Shown one piece after another: positions 44,661-54,193 of a DNA stretch of 64,000 nt. A model generated the notes under the pieces. The model did not search any database. It was not told the origin of the DNA and worked only from the letters and a program-made list of their open reading frames with translations. This DNA comes from Vagococcus carniphilus (GTDB taxonomy: Bacteria > Bacillota > Bacilli > Lactobacillales > Vagococcaceae): contig NZ_CP060720.1 in assembly GCF_014397115.1 (NCBI RefSeq), positions 2,434,001 through 2,498,000 on the forward strand, given 5' to 3'. The stretch's first letter is position 1; each line of letters begins with the position of its first letter. Made by a program: the position numbers and the translations under genes.

Positions 44661-47342
44661 TTAATCGTTAATTAAATCAACTTGTGTTTTTTGATTTATT
44701 CTTTTAACTGCTTTAATGCCTAATTTAGTAACTTCCATTAAAACAGTTGCTGAAATAGCTAGGGCAACTGAAATGATGATTTCAGTTAATGAAAAGTTTG
44801 TTGGTATTGAGAATATTTGACGAACACCTGGAATTAAGGTAATCCCATATAAACTTGAACAAACCAGGATAGCTATCATAACCATCTTGTTTGAAAATAA
44901 TCCAGCTTTTAAAGCTGTTTGACTATTAGATCTGGCTGGTAAAGTTTGTAAAGTACGACTCCAAATTAAAGTTGAAAAAGCCATAGCAACTCCAAGTTCT
45001 GGTGATTGAGACATTCCTAGATATTGAGCGACAATAACAGCTAAACCAATCAATAATCCTCGATAAGTAACAGAGGTCAATGTATTACCAGAAAAAATTC
45101 CCTCATTAGGATTTCTTGGTACTCTCTTCATAATTGTGGGTTCAGCCTTTTCCATTCCTAAAGCAATCGCTGGAAGAGAATCATTTACTAAATTAATAAA
45201 AAGTAACTGTAACGCTGTAAATGGATTATCCCATCCCATTAATAGAGCAAATAAAATGGCAATAATCGCGCCTAAATTACCAGCAAATAGATAAGCAATA
45301 GCTTTTTTGATATTATCAAAGACATTACGTCCAACTTTAACTGCGCTAATGATTGAAGCAAAGTTATCATCAGTTAAAATCATGGCAGAAGCGTCTTTAG
45401 CTACATCTGTTCCAGTTCCCATAGCAATTCCTATATCAGCTTGTTTAAGAGCTGGTGCGTCGTTAACTCCGTCTCCTGTCATTGCTGAAATATGTCCCTT
45501 TTCTTGCCAAGCTCGAACAATTCTAATTTTATTCTCAGGTGATACTCTGGCATAAACTGAAATTCGTTCTAAATTTTCTTTTAATTCTTCTTCTGATAAC
45601 GCATCTAATTCAACACCTGTAAAAGCTAAATCTCCTTCAGTTGAAATACCAATTTCTTTTGCAATCGCAACAGCTGTTGTTTTATGGTCGCCAGTAATCA
45701 TCACTGTTTTAATCCCTGCATCTCTTGCATCTGATACAGCTTGTTTTACTTCTTCTCTTGGTGGATCTATCATAGCCATTAGCCCAACAAAGATTAGTTC
45801 CTGTTCATCTTCTAAAACCAATGAGCGGTTTTCTAGTGGGCGATAAGCAAAAGCTAAAACTCGCAACGCTCTATTTGAAAATGCCTCATTTTTCTCTTGA
45901 ATTTTCATCCGCATATCTTCAGTTAAAGACTTTACTTTTCCATCAACTAAAATACGATTACTACGTTCTAAAACAATGTCTGGTCCACCTTTAGTTAACA
46001 ATAAATGTTCTTCATTCATATAATGAAGTGTCGACATTAATTTACGATCTGAATCAAAAGGTAATTCTTGCAAACGTGGATATAATTCACGAATTTCTCG
46101 GTAAGGTTGAGTCAATTTTTCACTATAATCTAGAAAGGCAATTTCCGTTGGATCTCCTATTTTTTCACCTTTTTCAGTTATAGCTGCGTCATTAGCTAGT
46201 AAGCTAATAGTCATTAATTGCTTGAAATCTGACGTCCATTTATTAGGATCAGTGGCCTCTTCTTCTTTGTCATTTGGTAAATAATACGCCATGACTGTCA
46301 TCTTATTTTGAGTTAGCGTTCCAGTCTTATCGGTACAAACAACACTGGTTGCTCCCAAAGTTTCAACTGCTGGTAATTGGCGAATAATGGCTTGTTTTTT
46401 TGCCATATTTTTAGTACCAATAGATAAAACAATTGTCACAATAGATTGTAGCGCTTCTGGAATTGCGGCGACTGCAACAGCAACAGCGAACATAAAAGCA
46501 TTTAATAAATCAGTAGTCATATCACCTGAACCGCCGTGAACTAAAATACGAAAAATTTGTACACCTAAAATGACTAAGGATAACGCTAAAATTGCTAGAC
46601 TTAGTTTCTTACTAAAGCTATCTAATCCACGTTGTAATGGAGTCTTCTGCTCTACTGTCCCCTCTAATAAATCAGCTACTTGACCAATCTCCGTGTCATT
46701 TCCTGTTGCTGTTACAATAAAACGACCACGACCATAAGTCACAATAGTTCCACTAAACACCATATTATTTTGATCACCTATTGGCACCGTTTTGTTAATA
46801 GACGCTAAGCTTTTTTCAACAGGAACCGATTCTCCTGTTAACATCCCTTCATCTACCTTTAAAGAACCTACTTCTAGTAATCTTCCATCGGCTGGAATAT
46901 AATCACCTGCTTCTAAAAGAACAACATCTCCTACAACTAGTTCTTTTGCTAAGATAACCTTTTCTTTTCCTTCTCGAAACACATTCGCATCAGGAGCCGA
47001 TAAACTCTTCAACGCATCTAAAGAACCTTCTGCTTTTTTTGTTTGAATCACACTAACAAAGGAGTTTAATAAAAGAACGGCAAAAATCACGATTGATTCA
47101 ATATGAGCTCCCATCAACAGTTGAATGACAGCTACTATTAATAAAATAATAACCATAGCATCCTTAAAGGTTTCTATAAAAAGTTGGAAGCTTGATTTTT
47201 TAGGTTTCTCTTTTAATTGATTTAGCCCATTTTCCTCAAGTCTCTTACTTGCCTCTTTCTCAGATAGTCCATTAAACTGGCTACCTACCTGTAACATGAT
47301 TTCGTCCGTACTTTGTTGATATGTTTTTTTACTCAAAAACAA
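44661..47342 (-). CDS. P-type ATPase, PMCA/YoaB type, probable Mn2+ (or Ca2+) exporter
   Basis: 893 residues. Actuator TGESVPVEK, phosphorylation motif CTDKTGTLTQNK, KGGPD of the nucleotide domain, and hinge MTGDGVNDAPALKQADIGIAMG. Ten helices are predicted, with a P-type 2 layout (VAVAAIPEALQSIVTIVLSIG in helix 4). The leader is a yybP-ykoY riboswitch. In Lactococcus lactis the same riboswitch controls YoaB, a close-type ATPase linked to Mn2+ export, so Mn2+ efflux is preferred over Ca2+ pumping. Confidence 0.88.
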   Translation of the reverse strand: MFLSKKTYQQSTDEIMLQVGSQFNGLSEKEASKRLEENGLNQLKEKPKKSSFQLFIETFKDAMVIILLIVAVIQLLMGAHIESIVIFAVLLLNSFVSVIQTKKAEGSLDALKSLSAPDANVFREGKEKVILAKELVVGDVVLLEAGDYIPADGRLLEVGSLKVDEGMLTGESVPVEKSLASINKTVPIGDQNNMVFSGTIVTYGRGRFIVTATGNDTEIGQVADLLEGTVEQKTPLQRGLDSFSKKLSLAILALSLVILGVQIFRILVHGGSGDMTTDLLNAFMFAVAVAVAAIPEALQSIVTIVLSIGTKNMAKKQAIIRQLPAVETLGATSVVCTDKTGTLTQNKMTVMAYYLPNDKEEEATDPNKWTSDFKQLMTISLLANDAAITEKGEKIGDPTEIAFLDYSEKLTQPYREIRELYPRLQELPFDSDRKLMSTLHYMNEEHLLLTKGGPDIVLERSNRILVDGKVKSLTEDMRMKIQEKNEAFSNRALRVLAFAYRPLENRSLVLEDEQELIFVGLMAMIDPPREEVKQAVSDARDAGIKTVMITGDHKTTAVAIAKEIGISTEGDLAFTGVELDALSEEELKENLERISVYARVSPENKIRIVRAWQEKGHISAMTGDGVNDAPALKQADIGIAMGTGTDVAKDASAMILTDDNFASIISAVKVGRNVFDNIKKAIAYLFAGNLGAIIAILFALLMGWDNPFTALQLLFINLVNDSLPAIALGMEKAEPTIMKRVPRNPNEGIFSGNTLTSVTYRGLLIGLAVIVAQYLGMSQSPELGVAMAFSTLIWSRTLQTLPARSNSQTALKAGLFSNKMVMIAILVCSSLYGITLIPGVRQIFSIPTNFSLTEIIISVALAISATVLMEVTKLGIKAVKRINQKTQVDLIND

Positions 47343-47383
47343 TTCCTCCCTTTCATTATTCCTGACTTAGGCCCAATAAAAAC

Positions 47384-47510
47384 AAAAAGAGACCTAAGAC
47401 AAGTGTTGGCTTGTCTTAAGTCTCACCATTTCAGCTAATACCAGAAAACGAATTGTCGTTAACTTACTGTTGATATTAGCGTAACTTATTGTTACTGGTT
47501 ACTCCCTCAA
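47384..47510 (-). ncRNA. yybP-ykoY (manganese) riboswitch with intrinsic terminator
   Basis: On the minus strand the leader begins with GAGGGAGTAACC, a 5' signature of the class. It then has the paired GCTAATATC/GGTATTAGC helix and the closing CTGAAATGGTGAGACTT element. GAGACTTAAGACAAG then pairs with CTTGTCTTAGGTCTC and is followed by TTTTTG, the regulated terminator (47385-47424). It lies 42 bases before the P-type ATPase start. High Mn2+ is expected to stabilise the aptamer and permit readthrough. Identified from motif memory and context. Confidence 0.72.
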
Positions 47511-47918
47511 GAAATAAATGTAGGATGATAATATCAATTTTTTTTATAAATGACAATAAATATGCTTAACATTTTATTTTTTTTAAGATACCTTTATTAG
47601 ATTATTTTTTTTATTATTATTTAACTTTACAAGGATATAAAATAACACCGTCTATCTTTGTAAATAAAATGACATTTACATCTTTTTTATTGAGAAACAT
47701 TTCACAACTAAGTGTTTGTGAATAAATTACTGATTTTTTAATGAACTAATTACAAATAAAAGATAACTAAAGGTTTCTTATCATGAGTTTTTTTATCTAA
47801 AAAAACATATAAAAGAAAGTTTGGGATTTCACATTTTAACTAAAATTCCTTTGACCGCTCATTTTAAAAGTGTTATCTTTTTTATATAACATTAATAAAA
47901 AAACTAAGGAGTGTAATT
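47511..47918. other. AT-rich divergent intergenic region
   Basis: About 400 bases between the riboswitch and the EIIC-like gene. Very AT-rich, no reading frame of note, no clear hairpin. It must hold both divergent promoters. The plus gene has AAGGAGTG ten bases before its ATG; no confident -35/-10 pair is seen. Confidence 0.5.
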
Positions 47919-48968
47919 ATGGAAAAAATAAGTCCAAAAGAATTTACAAGTAAAATTCTTAACGGTGCGGCAATGGGGATTGTTGTTGGTTTAATCCCAA
48001 ACGCAATATTTGGTGAAATTTTTAAGGCATTATCTAGTTATAATGAATTTTTTGCAATGATGCAACAAAACGTTGCAACAATTTCTTTTACAGTACCCGT
48101 ATTAGTCGGAATGTTTACCGCTTTACAATTTAAATTTTCTGGTGTTGAAGCAGCTTCACTAATGGGAGCGACTTTTATAGGAGGAGGTTCTGCTAAATTT
48201 GTAGATGGTGCTTGGGAATTACACGGCACTGGAGACTTAATCAATATTATGATTATAGCAGCCGTTTCTGTAACCGCTATAAGATGGTATAACAACAGAG
48301 TGGCCAATTTAGGTATCGTTATTATTCCTATCGTTGGAGCAATGATTCCTGGTTTAATTGGTATGCTCACTCTACCATATGTAGGTTACGTAACAACAGG
48401 TTTAGGAGCTTTAATTGAAAACTTCACAACTCTACAACCTCTAATGATGACAATTTTAATTGCTATTTCTTTTGCTTTAATTATTGTAACGCCTTTATCA
48501 AGTGTTGCAATTGCTTATGCGATTTCTCTTAGTGGACTTGCATCAGGTGCTGCAAACGTTGGTATTGTAGCGACTTTATTCACATTAGCTTATGGTTCTT
48601 CAAAAGTTAATAAAAAAGGAACTACTTTTGCTTTATTCTTCGCTGGTCCTAAAATGCTAATGCCAAACTTTTTAGGTAATCCAATTATGATTTTACCTAT
48701 CTTTATTAATTCTATCGTTACTGGTATTGCTGGCTATATCTTTAAAATCCAAGGAACAACTGCTTCTGCTGGATTTGGTTTAACAGGTCTGGCTGGACCA
48801 ATTAATGCCTATTCATTTATGACTGGTAGCCCAATTATAAATATTGGTATTCTACTAATTCAATATTTAGTTGTACCTTTAGGAATTGCAATTGTTACAC
48901 ATACTGTGTTTACAAAAATGGGCTTATATAAAGATGAAATTTTTACTTTTGCTGGTGAAAATAAATAA
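47919..48968 (+). CDS. PTS EIIC-like permease (PTS_EIIC_2 family)
   Basis: 349 residues, about ten hydrophobic helices. The N-terminus FTSKILNGAAMGIVVGLIPNAIFGEI and Gly-rich ATFIGGGSAKF are typical of this stand-alone EIIC family. No EIIA or EIIB is adjacent. Followed by a D-2-hydroxyacid dehydrogenase 24 bases downstream, so substrate uptake may be linked to 2-oxo/2-hydroxy acid metabolism. Substrate unknown. Confidence 0.75.
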   Translation: MEKISPKEFTSKILNGAAMGIVVGLIPNAIFGEIFKALSSYNEFFAMMQQNVATISFTVPVLVGMFTALQFKFSGVEAASLMGATFIGGGSAKFVDGAWELHGTGDLINIMIIAAVSVTAIRWYNNRVANLGIVIIPIVGAMIPGLIGMLTLPYVGYVTTGLGALIENFTTLQPLMMTILIAISFALIIVTPLSSVAIAYAISLSGLASGAANVGIVATLFTLAYGSSKVNKKGTTFALFFAGPKMLMPNFLGNPIMILPIFINSIVTGIAGYIFKIQGTTASAGFGLTGLAGPINAYSFMTGSPIINIGILLIQYLVVPLGIAIVTHTVFTKMGLYKDEIFTFAGENK

Positions 48969-48992
48969 TTAATAGTTAAGGAGCGATTTATA

Positions 48993-49988
48993 GTGTATAA
49001 ATTTATCGTATTTAATGTGCGTGAAGAAGAATTAGAACTAACTCACGACTGGGCTAAAGCGAATAATGTTGAAGTAACAATTGTTGATGAACAATTATCA
49101 AAAGATAATATAGATAAAGTTAAAGGTTTTGACGGTGTTTCAACTAGTCAAAATTCCCCTGTGCCAAAAGAACTTTACCCTATTTTAAAAAGTTATGGAA
49201 TCAAACATATTGGGCAAAGAAGTGCTGGATTTGACTACTACGATTTAGAAGCTGCTACAGATAACGATATTATTATAAGTAATGTCCCAGTTTATTCTCC
49301 CGAATCAATCGCTGAGTTTTCTTTAACTGCTGCTTTGAGTCTAGTTAGAAAAACACGATTAATTGATGAAAAAACAAAAGAACATGACTTTAGATGGCAG
49401 CCTGCTATTCGCGCTGGTTTGGTTCATGAAATGACTGTTGGTGTTATTGGAACTGGAAATATTGGTTTAACAACAGCAAAATTATTTAAAGGTCTAGGAG
49501 CAAAAATTATTGCATTTGATATATTCCATAATCCAAATGCTGAAGGTGTTCTAGAATATAAAAATAGTATTGAAGAAGTTGTAAGCCAAGCTGATATCGT
49601 AACTCTTCACGTTCCAGCTACTAAAGATAATACTCATCAATTTAACTATGAAATGTTTAAACACTTCAAACCAACAGCTTATATTGTTAATGCAGCTCGC
49701 GGATCTGTTATAGATACTGAAGGACTGATTAAAGCTTTAGATGATGGATTATTAGCAGGTGCTGCTTTAGATACTTATGAAAACGAAGCAGGATTTATTC
49801 CAAAGGATTATCGAAACCTAGATTTAGAAGATGATTTATTCGAACAAGTTTTAAACCACGAAAAAATCTTCTTTACACCACACATCGCACATTATACTGA
49901 TGTTTCAGTTAGAAATATCATGCAAATTTCTTTAAATTCAGTATTAGAAGTTCTTGAGACTGGTGATACTAAATTAAGAGTTAATTAA
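48993..49988 (+). CDS. D-2-hydroxyacid dehydrogenase (D-lactate dehydrogenase-like)
   Basis: 331 residues, GTG start with AAGGAGCG upstream. Rossmann motif GVIGTGNIGLTTAKLFKGLG, substrate-binding QRSAGFDYYDLEAA and NVPVYSPESIAEFSLTAAL, catalytic Arg in AARGSVIDTEG, Glu in YENEAG and His in TPHIAHYTD. It reduces pyruvate or a related 2-oxoacid with NADH. The family includes D-lactate dehydrogenase and VanH; no van genes are near. Its stop is two bases before an IS1182 element. Confidence 0.88.
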   Translation: MYKFIVFNVREEELELTHDWAKANNVEVTIVDEQLSKDNIDKVKGFDGVSTSQNSPVPKELYPILKSYGIKHIGQRSAGFDYYDLEAATDNDIIISNVPVYSPESIAEFSLTAALSLVRKTRLIDEKTKEHDFRWQPAIRAGLVHEMTVGVIGTGNIGLTTAKLFKGLGAKIIAFDIFHNPNAEGVLEYKNSIEEVVSQADIVTLHVPATKDNTHQFNYEMFKHFKPTAYIVNAARGSVIDTEGLIKALDDGLLAGAALDTYENEAGFIPKDYRNLDLEDDLFEQVLNHEKIFFTPHIAHYTDVSVRNIMQISLNSVLEVLETGDTKLRVN

Positions 49989-51659
49989 ACAAGAAAGAGC
50001 CTGACCCAAAAGTCTCTTAAAACAAAACAAGAATTCTAAAATGAGGTTTATCATTTTGGAATTCTTGTTTTTTCTTATTTTTCTGTCTATATCCTTCCTA
50101 AATTTACTTAATTTTCTCAAATTTAGAGCCATAAAGGCAAATCCTAACTCCTGTGTTACTTTATCTTGACCTCTAACCGAGAATCGATTGAACGACAAAT
50201 TAGCCTTTAGGTTTCCAAAGGCTGGTTCTACGTCAATTTTTCTTCGACGGTAAATCGCTCCTGTTACATCATCGCTCAAAAGCTCTCTTGCGTGAGCTTT
50301 AAAATATTCCCAGTTACCATTTTTTTGAATGACTCTACTTTTATTACTTTTTGCTCGGGTACACAAAGATCTGACAGGGCAATCTATACATGTTTCACAT
50401 TCATACATTTTTAACTGTTTTGTAAATCCCTGTTTATCATTGCGAGTAGAGTAATTTCTAAAATGCAGTTCTCTATTGTTAGGACAAGTATAGCTATCTG
50501 TTAATTCATTGTATTTCCAATTATTAGTAATGAATGGGTTTTGTTTATATTTTTTGGTCTGTTCTTTTTGATACATAGTGTAGGTGATTAATGGTGTTCT
50601 CTCAAAATCATCCAAGATGGCTTAATAGTTTTCTTCACTTCCATAACCGGCGTCAGCTACAATATAATTAGGTAACTCAAAATAAGATTCTTTGATAGTG
50701 GTCAAAAAGGGAATCATCGTTTTAAAATCTGTTGGATTTGAAAAAGTATCATAAGCTAGAACATATTGATTGTTGGTTGCGATTTGGATATTGTATGCCG
50801 GTTTCAGTTGACCATTCATCATATGATCTTCCTTCATTCTCATAAAAGTAGCGTCCATATCTATTTTTGAAAAACTATTTCTCTCTTTAAAAATCTGATA
50901 TTGTTGCTTATATTTTTTCTTCCTATCACTGAATTCTCGAAAAGCCTTTAAGGCTTTTTTAGGTTCCTTTCTTTGACGACGGAGTTCTTTTCTAAGTGTA
51001 ACGTCTTCTGTATCATCTATTTGTTCAGTCAACTCAGATACTTTAGTTTCAATAGAATCGGCAATGAGATTCAACTGTTTATCATCCCATTCCTCATCTT
51101 CATTATGAATCGACGGAATGATTTTTTCTTTGACTAATTGTTTATAATATATTTTTGATTTTTCTGTTAGAGAATCGTCAAATCTGGTCGTACTCTTTCT
51201 CCAAACAAAACTATATTTATTGGCATTAGCTTCTAATTTGGTCCCATCAATAAAAATAGCATCTTCTTCAATCAATTTCTGCGAAACTAATTGATTTCTA
51301 AATTGAATAAAACACTCTTGAAGAATCGGCTGAACCAAAGGATTCACTCGAAAACGATTAATGGTTCTGAAGTTAGGAAATTGTGATTGAGTCAACCATC
51401 TAGTACGAATACTATCTTTAGTCATCGCTTCAATTTTTCTACCAGAAAAATTTGACTGTGTGTAGCCACATAAAATAAGTTTCAACATCATTCTTGGGTC
51501 GTAAGATGAGGTTCCCATTTGATGATCAAAAACAGAAAAAACGTGACTTGGAATACTCTCTACTAATTCATTAATCGCGAAAGCGATGTCATTTTTTTCT
51601 AAATAAATTTCTAAATCTAGTGATAATGTAACTTGTTTCATGTTATAATTTTTATACAT
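49974..51659 (-). pseudogene. IS1182-family transposase with in-frame nonsense codon
   Basis: Start ATG 51659-51657 (GGGAGTG upstream). The frame reads N-terminal domain ([27 protein letters not shown]), DDE residues in [10 protein letters not shown] and [12 protein letters not shown], then TAA at 50624-50622. It continues in the same frame AILDDFERTPL... to a Cys cluster (CETCIDCPVRSLC) and the C-terminal VEPAFGNLKANLSFNRFSVRG with the last acidic residue. The two parts together make a normal-length IS1182 transposase. The nonsense codon inactivates it unless suppressed. The frame runs out through the left end of the IS. Confidence 0.88.
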
Positions 51660-51803
51660 AAATAGCACTCCCTTTTGATTTGGTTTAGACGCTTTAATTA
51701 TAAAGGATAGTGCTATTTTTTTCGTCAAAAAAAGGAACAAAATCGTAAAAAGATTCTGTTCCTTTTATTTTATTTAAGAGACTTTTGGGTCAGCCTCTTT
51801 CTT
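49991..51803 (-). mobile_element. IS1182-family insertion sequence
   Basis: Terminal inverted repeats begin AAGAAAGAGCCTGACCCAAA on the left and AAGAAAGAGGCTGACCCAAA on the right (reversed), and match over at least 28 bases with one difference. Element about 1.8 kb with one transposase. A hairpin (50028-50070, CAAGAATTC-type arms, T-run) sits inside the left end. No clear target duplication is seen. Confidence 0.88.
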
Positions 51804-51859
51804 ATTTATACGAACATCTTTTTAATTGCCAGGGGATAAAAAGTCTACCTATCCCTGTT

Positions 51860-52876
51860 TTAAATACCTTGTTCAAAGTACTTAGATAAATCACCAAAAT
51901 ATCGTTCTATTAACTCATCAGGCTCACTTGATAAATAGTTTGCTATCTCTAACAAGAGAGCTATCTTATGATTTTCTGCTTTTGTAATAAGTAAATAACC
52001 CTCACCTAAACCAGTGGCAGGAACTGTAATTCCTACGGCTTGAATCATATTCACGACTTTAATAAACCCTTTATTAGCTGCTTCTTGCATAGTGGTTGTT
52101 TCTTTTGAAAAATGCCCGAAAACAGTATCACCAAAACCATTTAAATCAATCGGACCTTCTTTAGAAATAATGACATCAAAATCAGTTAGATAGTTATTTA
52201 GTTCATCGATTAATTCTTTTCTAGTTTTAGTATATTTACCAGTCATTTCAAGGGGTTTAACTAAATAAATACTTTCATCAAACCTATCTAAAGCAACTGA
52301 ATCCACTCCAATTCTCAATTCACTTGAGTTAATAGTAGGAGTTAAATCAAATTCTTCACTTATAATTTTCTCAATATGACTTAGTTGTTTTGATATCAGA
52401 CCAATTGATGGTGAAAAGGCAATTCCATCTGTTGATTTTTTAACTTCTTTTGTGTGATCATCCCTTTGACCAAGCTCTGGATGAATGAGTGAATATAAAT
52501 TTAAACTCATCGCAGGAGCTAAAACAGAACCACCACCATCCGTTCCAATACCTAAATCATTGATTCCTAAAAAGACATTTAAAGCTGTTCCACTAGATGA
52601 ACCTGTCATATATTTCCCTGTTAGAGGATTTATTAAATCCAAATCAATCGCTCGACCTGAATGGCTTGCTTTATCAATTGTATGATGATTATATCCTTTT
52701 TCTTTTAAAGAGTGAATAAAACTAGTTGATATAAGAGGAACTTCTTTTGTTCCAACGTAAAAACCAGTTGTTTCAGAAATACTCTCAATACTATTAGGAA
52801 AGACTTTTTTAACAGATTTATAGCGATTATCCATTGCTAAAAATGTCTTTTGCGCATAGGTTTGAACTCGTTTCAT
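51860..52876 (-). CDS. Amidase-signature family protein, last gene of the yhf-like operon
   Basis: 338 residues, shorter than usual amidases (about 450-500). The Ser-Ser-Lys triad can be placed: Lys44 in VGTKEV, cis-Ser about 94 in TGSSSGTALN, nucleophile Ser117 in IGTDGGGSVLAPA. It would hydrolyse an amide bond. Start ATG 52876 with AGGAGG upstream. An apparent attenuator (52889-52941) separates it from yhfW. It is not part of the E. coli yhf cluster, so its presence is a clue to the pathway. Function inferred only. Confidence 0.75.
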   Translation of the reverse strand: MKRVQTYAQKTFLAMDNRYKSVKKVFPNSIESISETTGFYVGTKEVPLISTSFIHSLKEKGYNHHTIDKASHSGRAIDLDLINPLTGKYMTGSSSGTALNVFLGINDLGIGTDGGGSVLAPAMSLNLYSLIHPELGQRDDHTKEVKKSTDGIAFSPSIGLISKQLSHIEKIISEEFDLTPTINSSELRIGVDSVALDRFDESIYLVKPLEMTGKYTKTRKELIDELNNYLTDFDVIISKEGPIDLNGFGDTVFGHFSKETTTMQEAANKGFIKVVNMIQAVGITVPATGLGEGYLLITKAENHKIALLLEIANYLSSEPDELIERYFGDLSKYFEQGI

Positions 52877-52888
52877 GACTTACCTCCT

Positions 52889-52941
52889 AAAAAAGACGAG
52901 TTATAACACAAGTTTAAAAAACTTCTATCACAATCTCGTCT
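52889..52941 (-). terminator. Attenuator-like hairpin between yhfW and the amidase gene
   Basis: On the minus strand AGACGAG pairs with CTCGTCT, extended inward by TTGTGATA/TGTTATAA and AAGTTT/AAACTT, and followed by TTTTTTA. The amidase ribosome site starts right after it, so partial termination would lower amidase relative to the upstream genes. Confidence 0.75.
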
Positions 52942-52980
52942 CCTTATTTTTGTAAACAATACAGAAATTTTCTCTTCTAT

Positions 52981-54189
52981 TTACATTATTTTATTCAAAA
53001 AAGATGTCCCATTTTGTGGTGAATCTACTTTAAAGAAATCAGCTACAGTAGCACCAACATCTGCCATTGTACTTCTTTCACCAATTTCAATTTTTTCTTT
53101 ACCAGGACTATAAACAAGTAGTGGTACTCTCTCTCTTGTGTGATTACTGTGACCAATCGTTGGATCATTTCCGTGGTCTGCCATCACAACTAAAATATCA
53201 CCTTCAACCAGTAAAGGAAGTAACTCAGCAATCCTTTTATCACTTAATTCAAGTCGATCAGAGTAACGTGGCACGTCTTCTGCATGACCTGCTAAATCTG
53301 TTTCTTGAATATTTAAAGCGATAAAGCCTGTTTCAATATCCTTCACTTCACTAATTAAACAATCAAACAAGTAGTCTGAATCAACTCCTGGGAATTGACG
53401 AGTGCTCTCTGTTTGAATGATGTCTGATATTTTTCCTAAGAAAGAAACAGTCATTCCTTTTTTATCTAGAATGGTTGGTGTTTGAACATTTTTGTCAATC
53501 CCATATCCTAAATGAACCACTTGATACCCATGGTTGTAAACACCAGATTCTGGTGCATCCACTCCAGCAATTTCATTATTTTTAGTTTTTCTAGCAGAAA
53601 GTAAATCATCTAATGTGACTTGCTCGCCACCAAAGGTAATTACTCGTGATACTTGAACAACCTCACGAACAACATGACCTAAAGCTTTTAAATCTTCAAA
53701 ACTAATCAAATCTAGACAAGCTGAAACATTATAAACTTGACCATAGTCTGTTTCTAAATTGTCTCCGACAGTGGCGACTTCATTAACTACAAGAATTTCA
53801 GTTCCTTTTTCCCCAACTCGTCTCACATCATATCCGTGTTTAACAAGATTAGCTTCAACTTCATCAATTTTTTGATTGAATGGTTGAATTAATGGAACTT
53901 TAGGGGTTGTTCCCATAATTTCTTGATGTCCTAAAAATGAATCCGCACCATGATGGGCTAAATTTGATGTTCCAAACACAGCCGTTTCAGATTTTTTATG
54001 ATTTCCTATTTCGTAACCTAAAGCATTCATCAACCCTAATTTTTCTAATGTAGGTAGTTGAATACCAGGATTTTCTTTTATAATATGTCCTGCAGTGCTA
54101 CTTCCTATATCTCTTGGTCGAACCTCTGCGACGTCTTCCATCGCTCCTACACCAAAACTATCTAATACAATCACAACAAATCTACTCAT
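52981..54189 (-). CDS. yhfW: Phosphopentomutase-like metalloenzyme YhfW
   Basis: 402 residues of the alkaline-phosphatase superfamily, phosphopentomutase type. Metal ligands in VIVLDSFGVGA (Asp10), DLAGHAEDVPRYSD and MADHGNDPTIGHSNHTRERVP; the alcohol/threonine region is in DIGSSTAGH. A cap domain occupies about 100-220. It may move a phosphate group within a sugar phosphate. Starts 4 bases after yhfX. In E. coli yhfW is part of the same gene set. Confidence 0.85.
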   Translation of the reverse strand: MSRFVVIVLDSFGVGAMEDVAEVRPRDIGSSTAGHIIKENPGIQLPTLEKLGLMNALGYEIGNHKKSETAVFGTSNLAHHGADSFLGHQEIMGTTPKVPLIQPFNQKIDEVEANLVKHGYDVRRVGEKGTEILVVNEVATVGDNLETDYGQVYNVSACLDLISFEDLKALGHVVREVVQVSRVITFGGEQVTLDDLLSARKTKNNEIAGVDAPESGVYNHGYQVVHLGYGIDKNVQTPTILDKKGMTVSFLGKISDIIQTESTRQFPGVDSDYLFDCLISEVKDIETGFIALNIQETDLAGHAEDVPRYSDRLELSDKRIAELLPLLVEGDILVVMADHGNDPTIGHSNHTRERVPLLVYSPGKEKIEIGERSTMADVGATVADFFKVDSPQNGTSFLNKIM

Positions 54190-54193
54190 CTTA

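Noticed and set aside
48993..49988. VanH-type dehydrogenase of a vancomycin resistance cluster
   Set aside because: No D-Ala-D-Lac ligase or VanX neighbour; the gene pairs with a permease.
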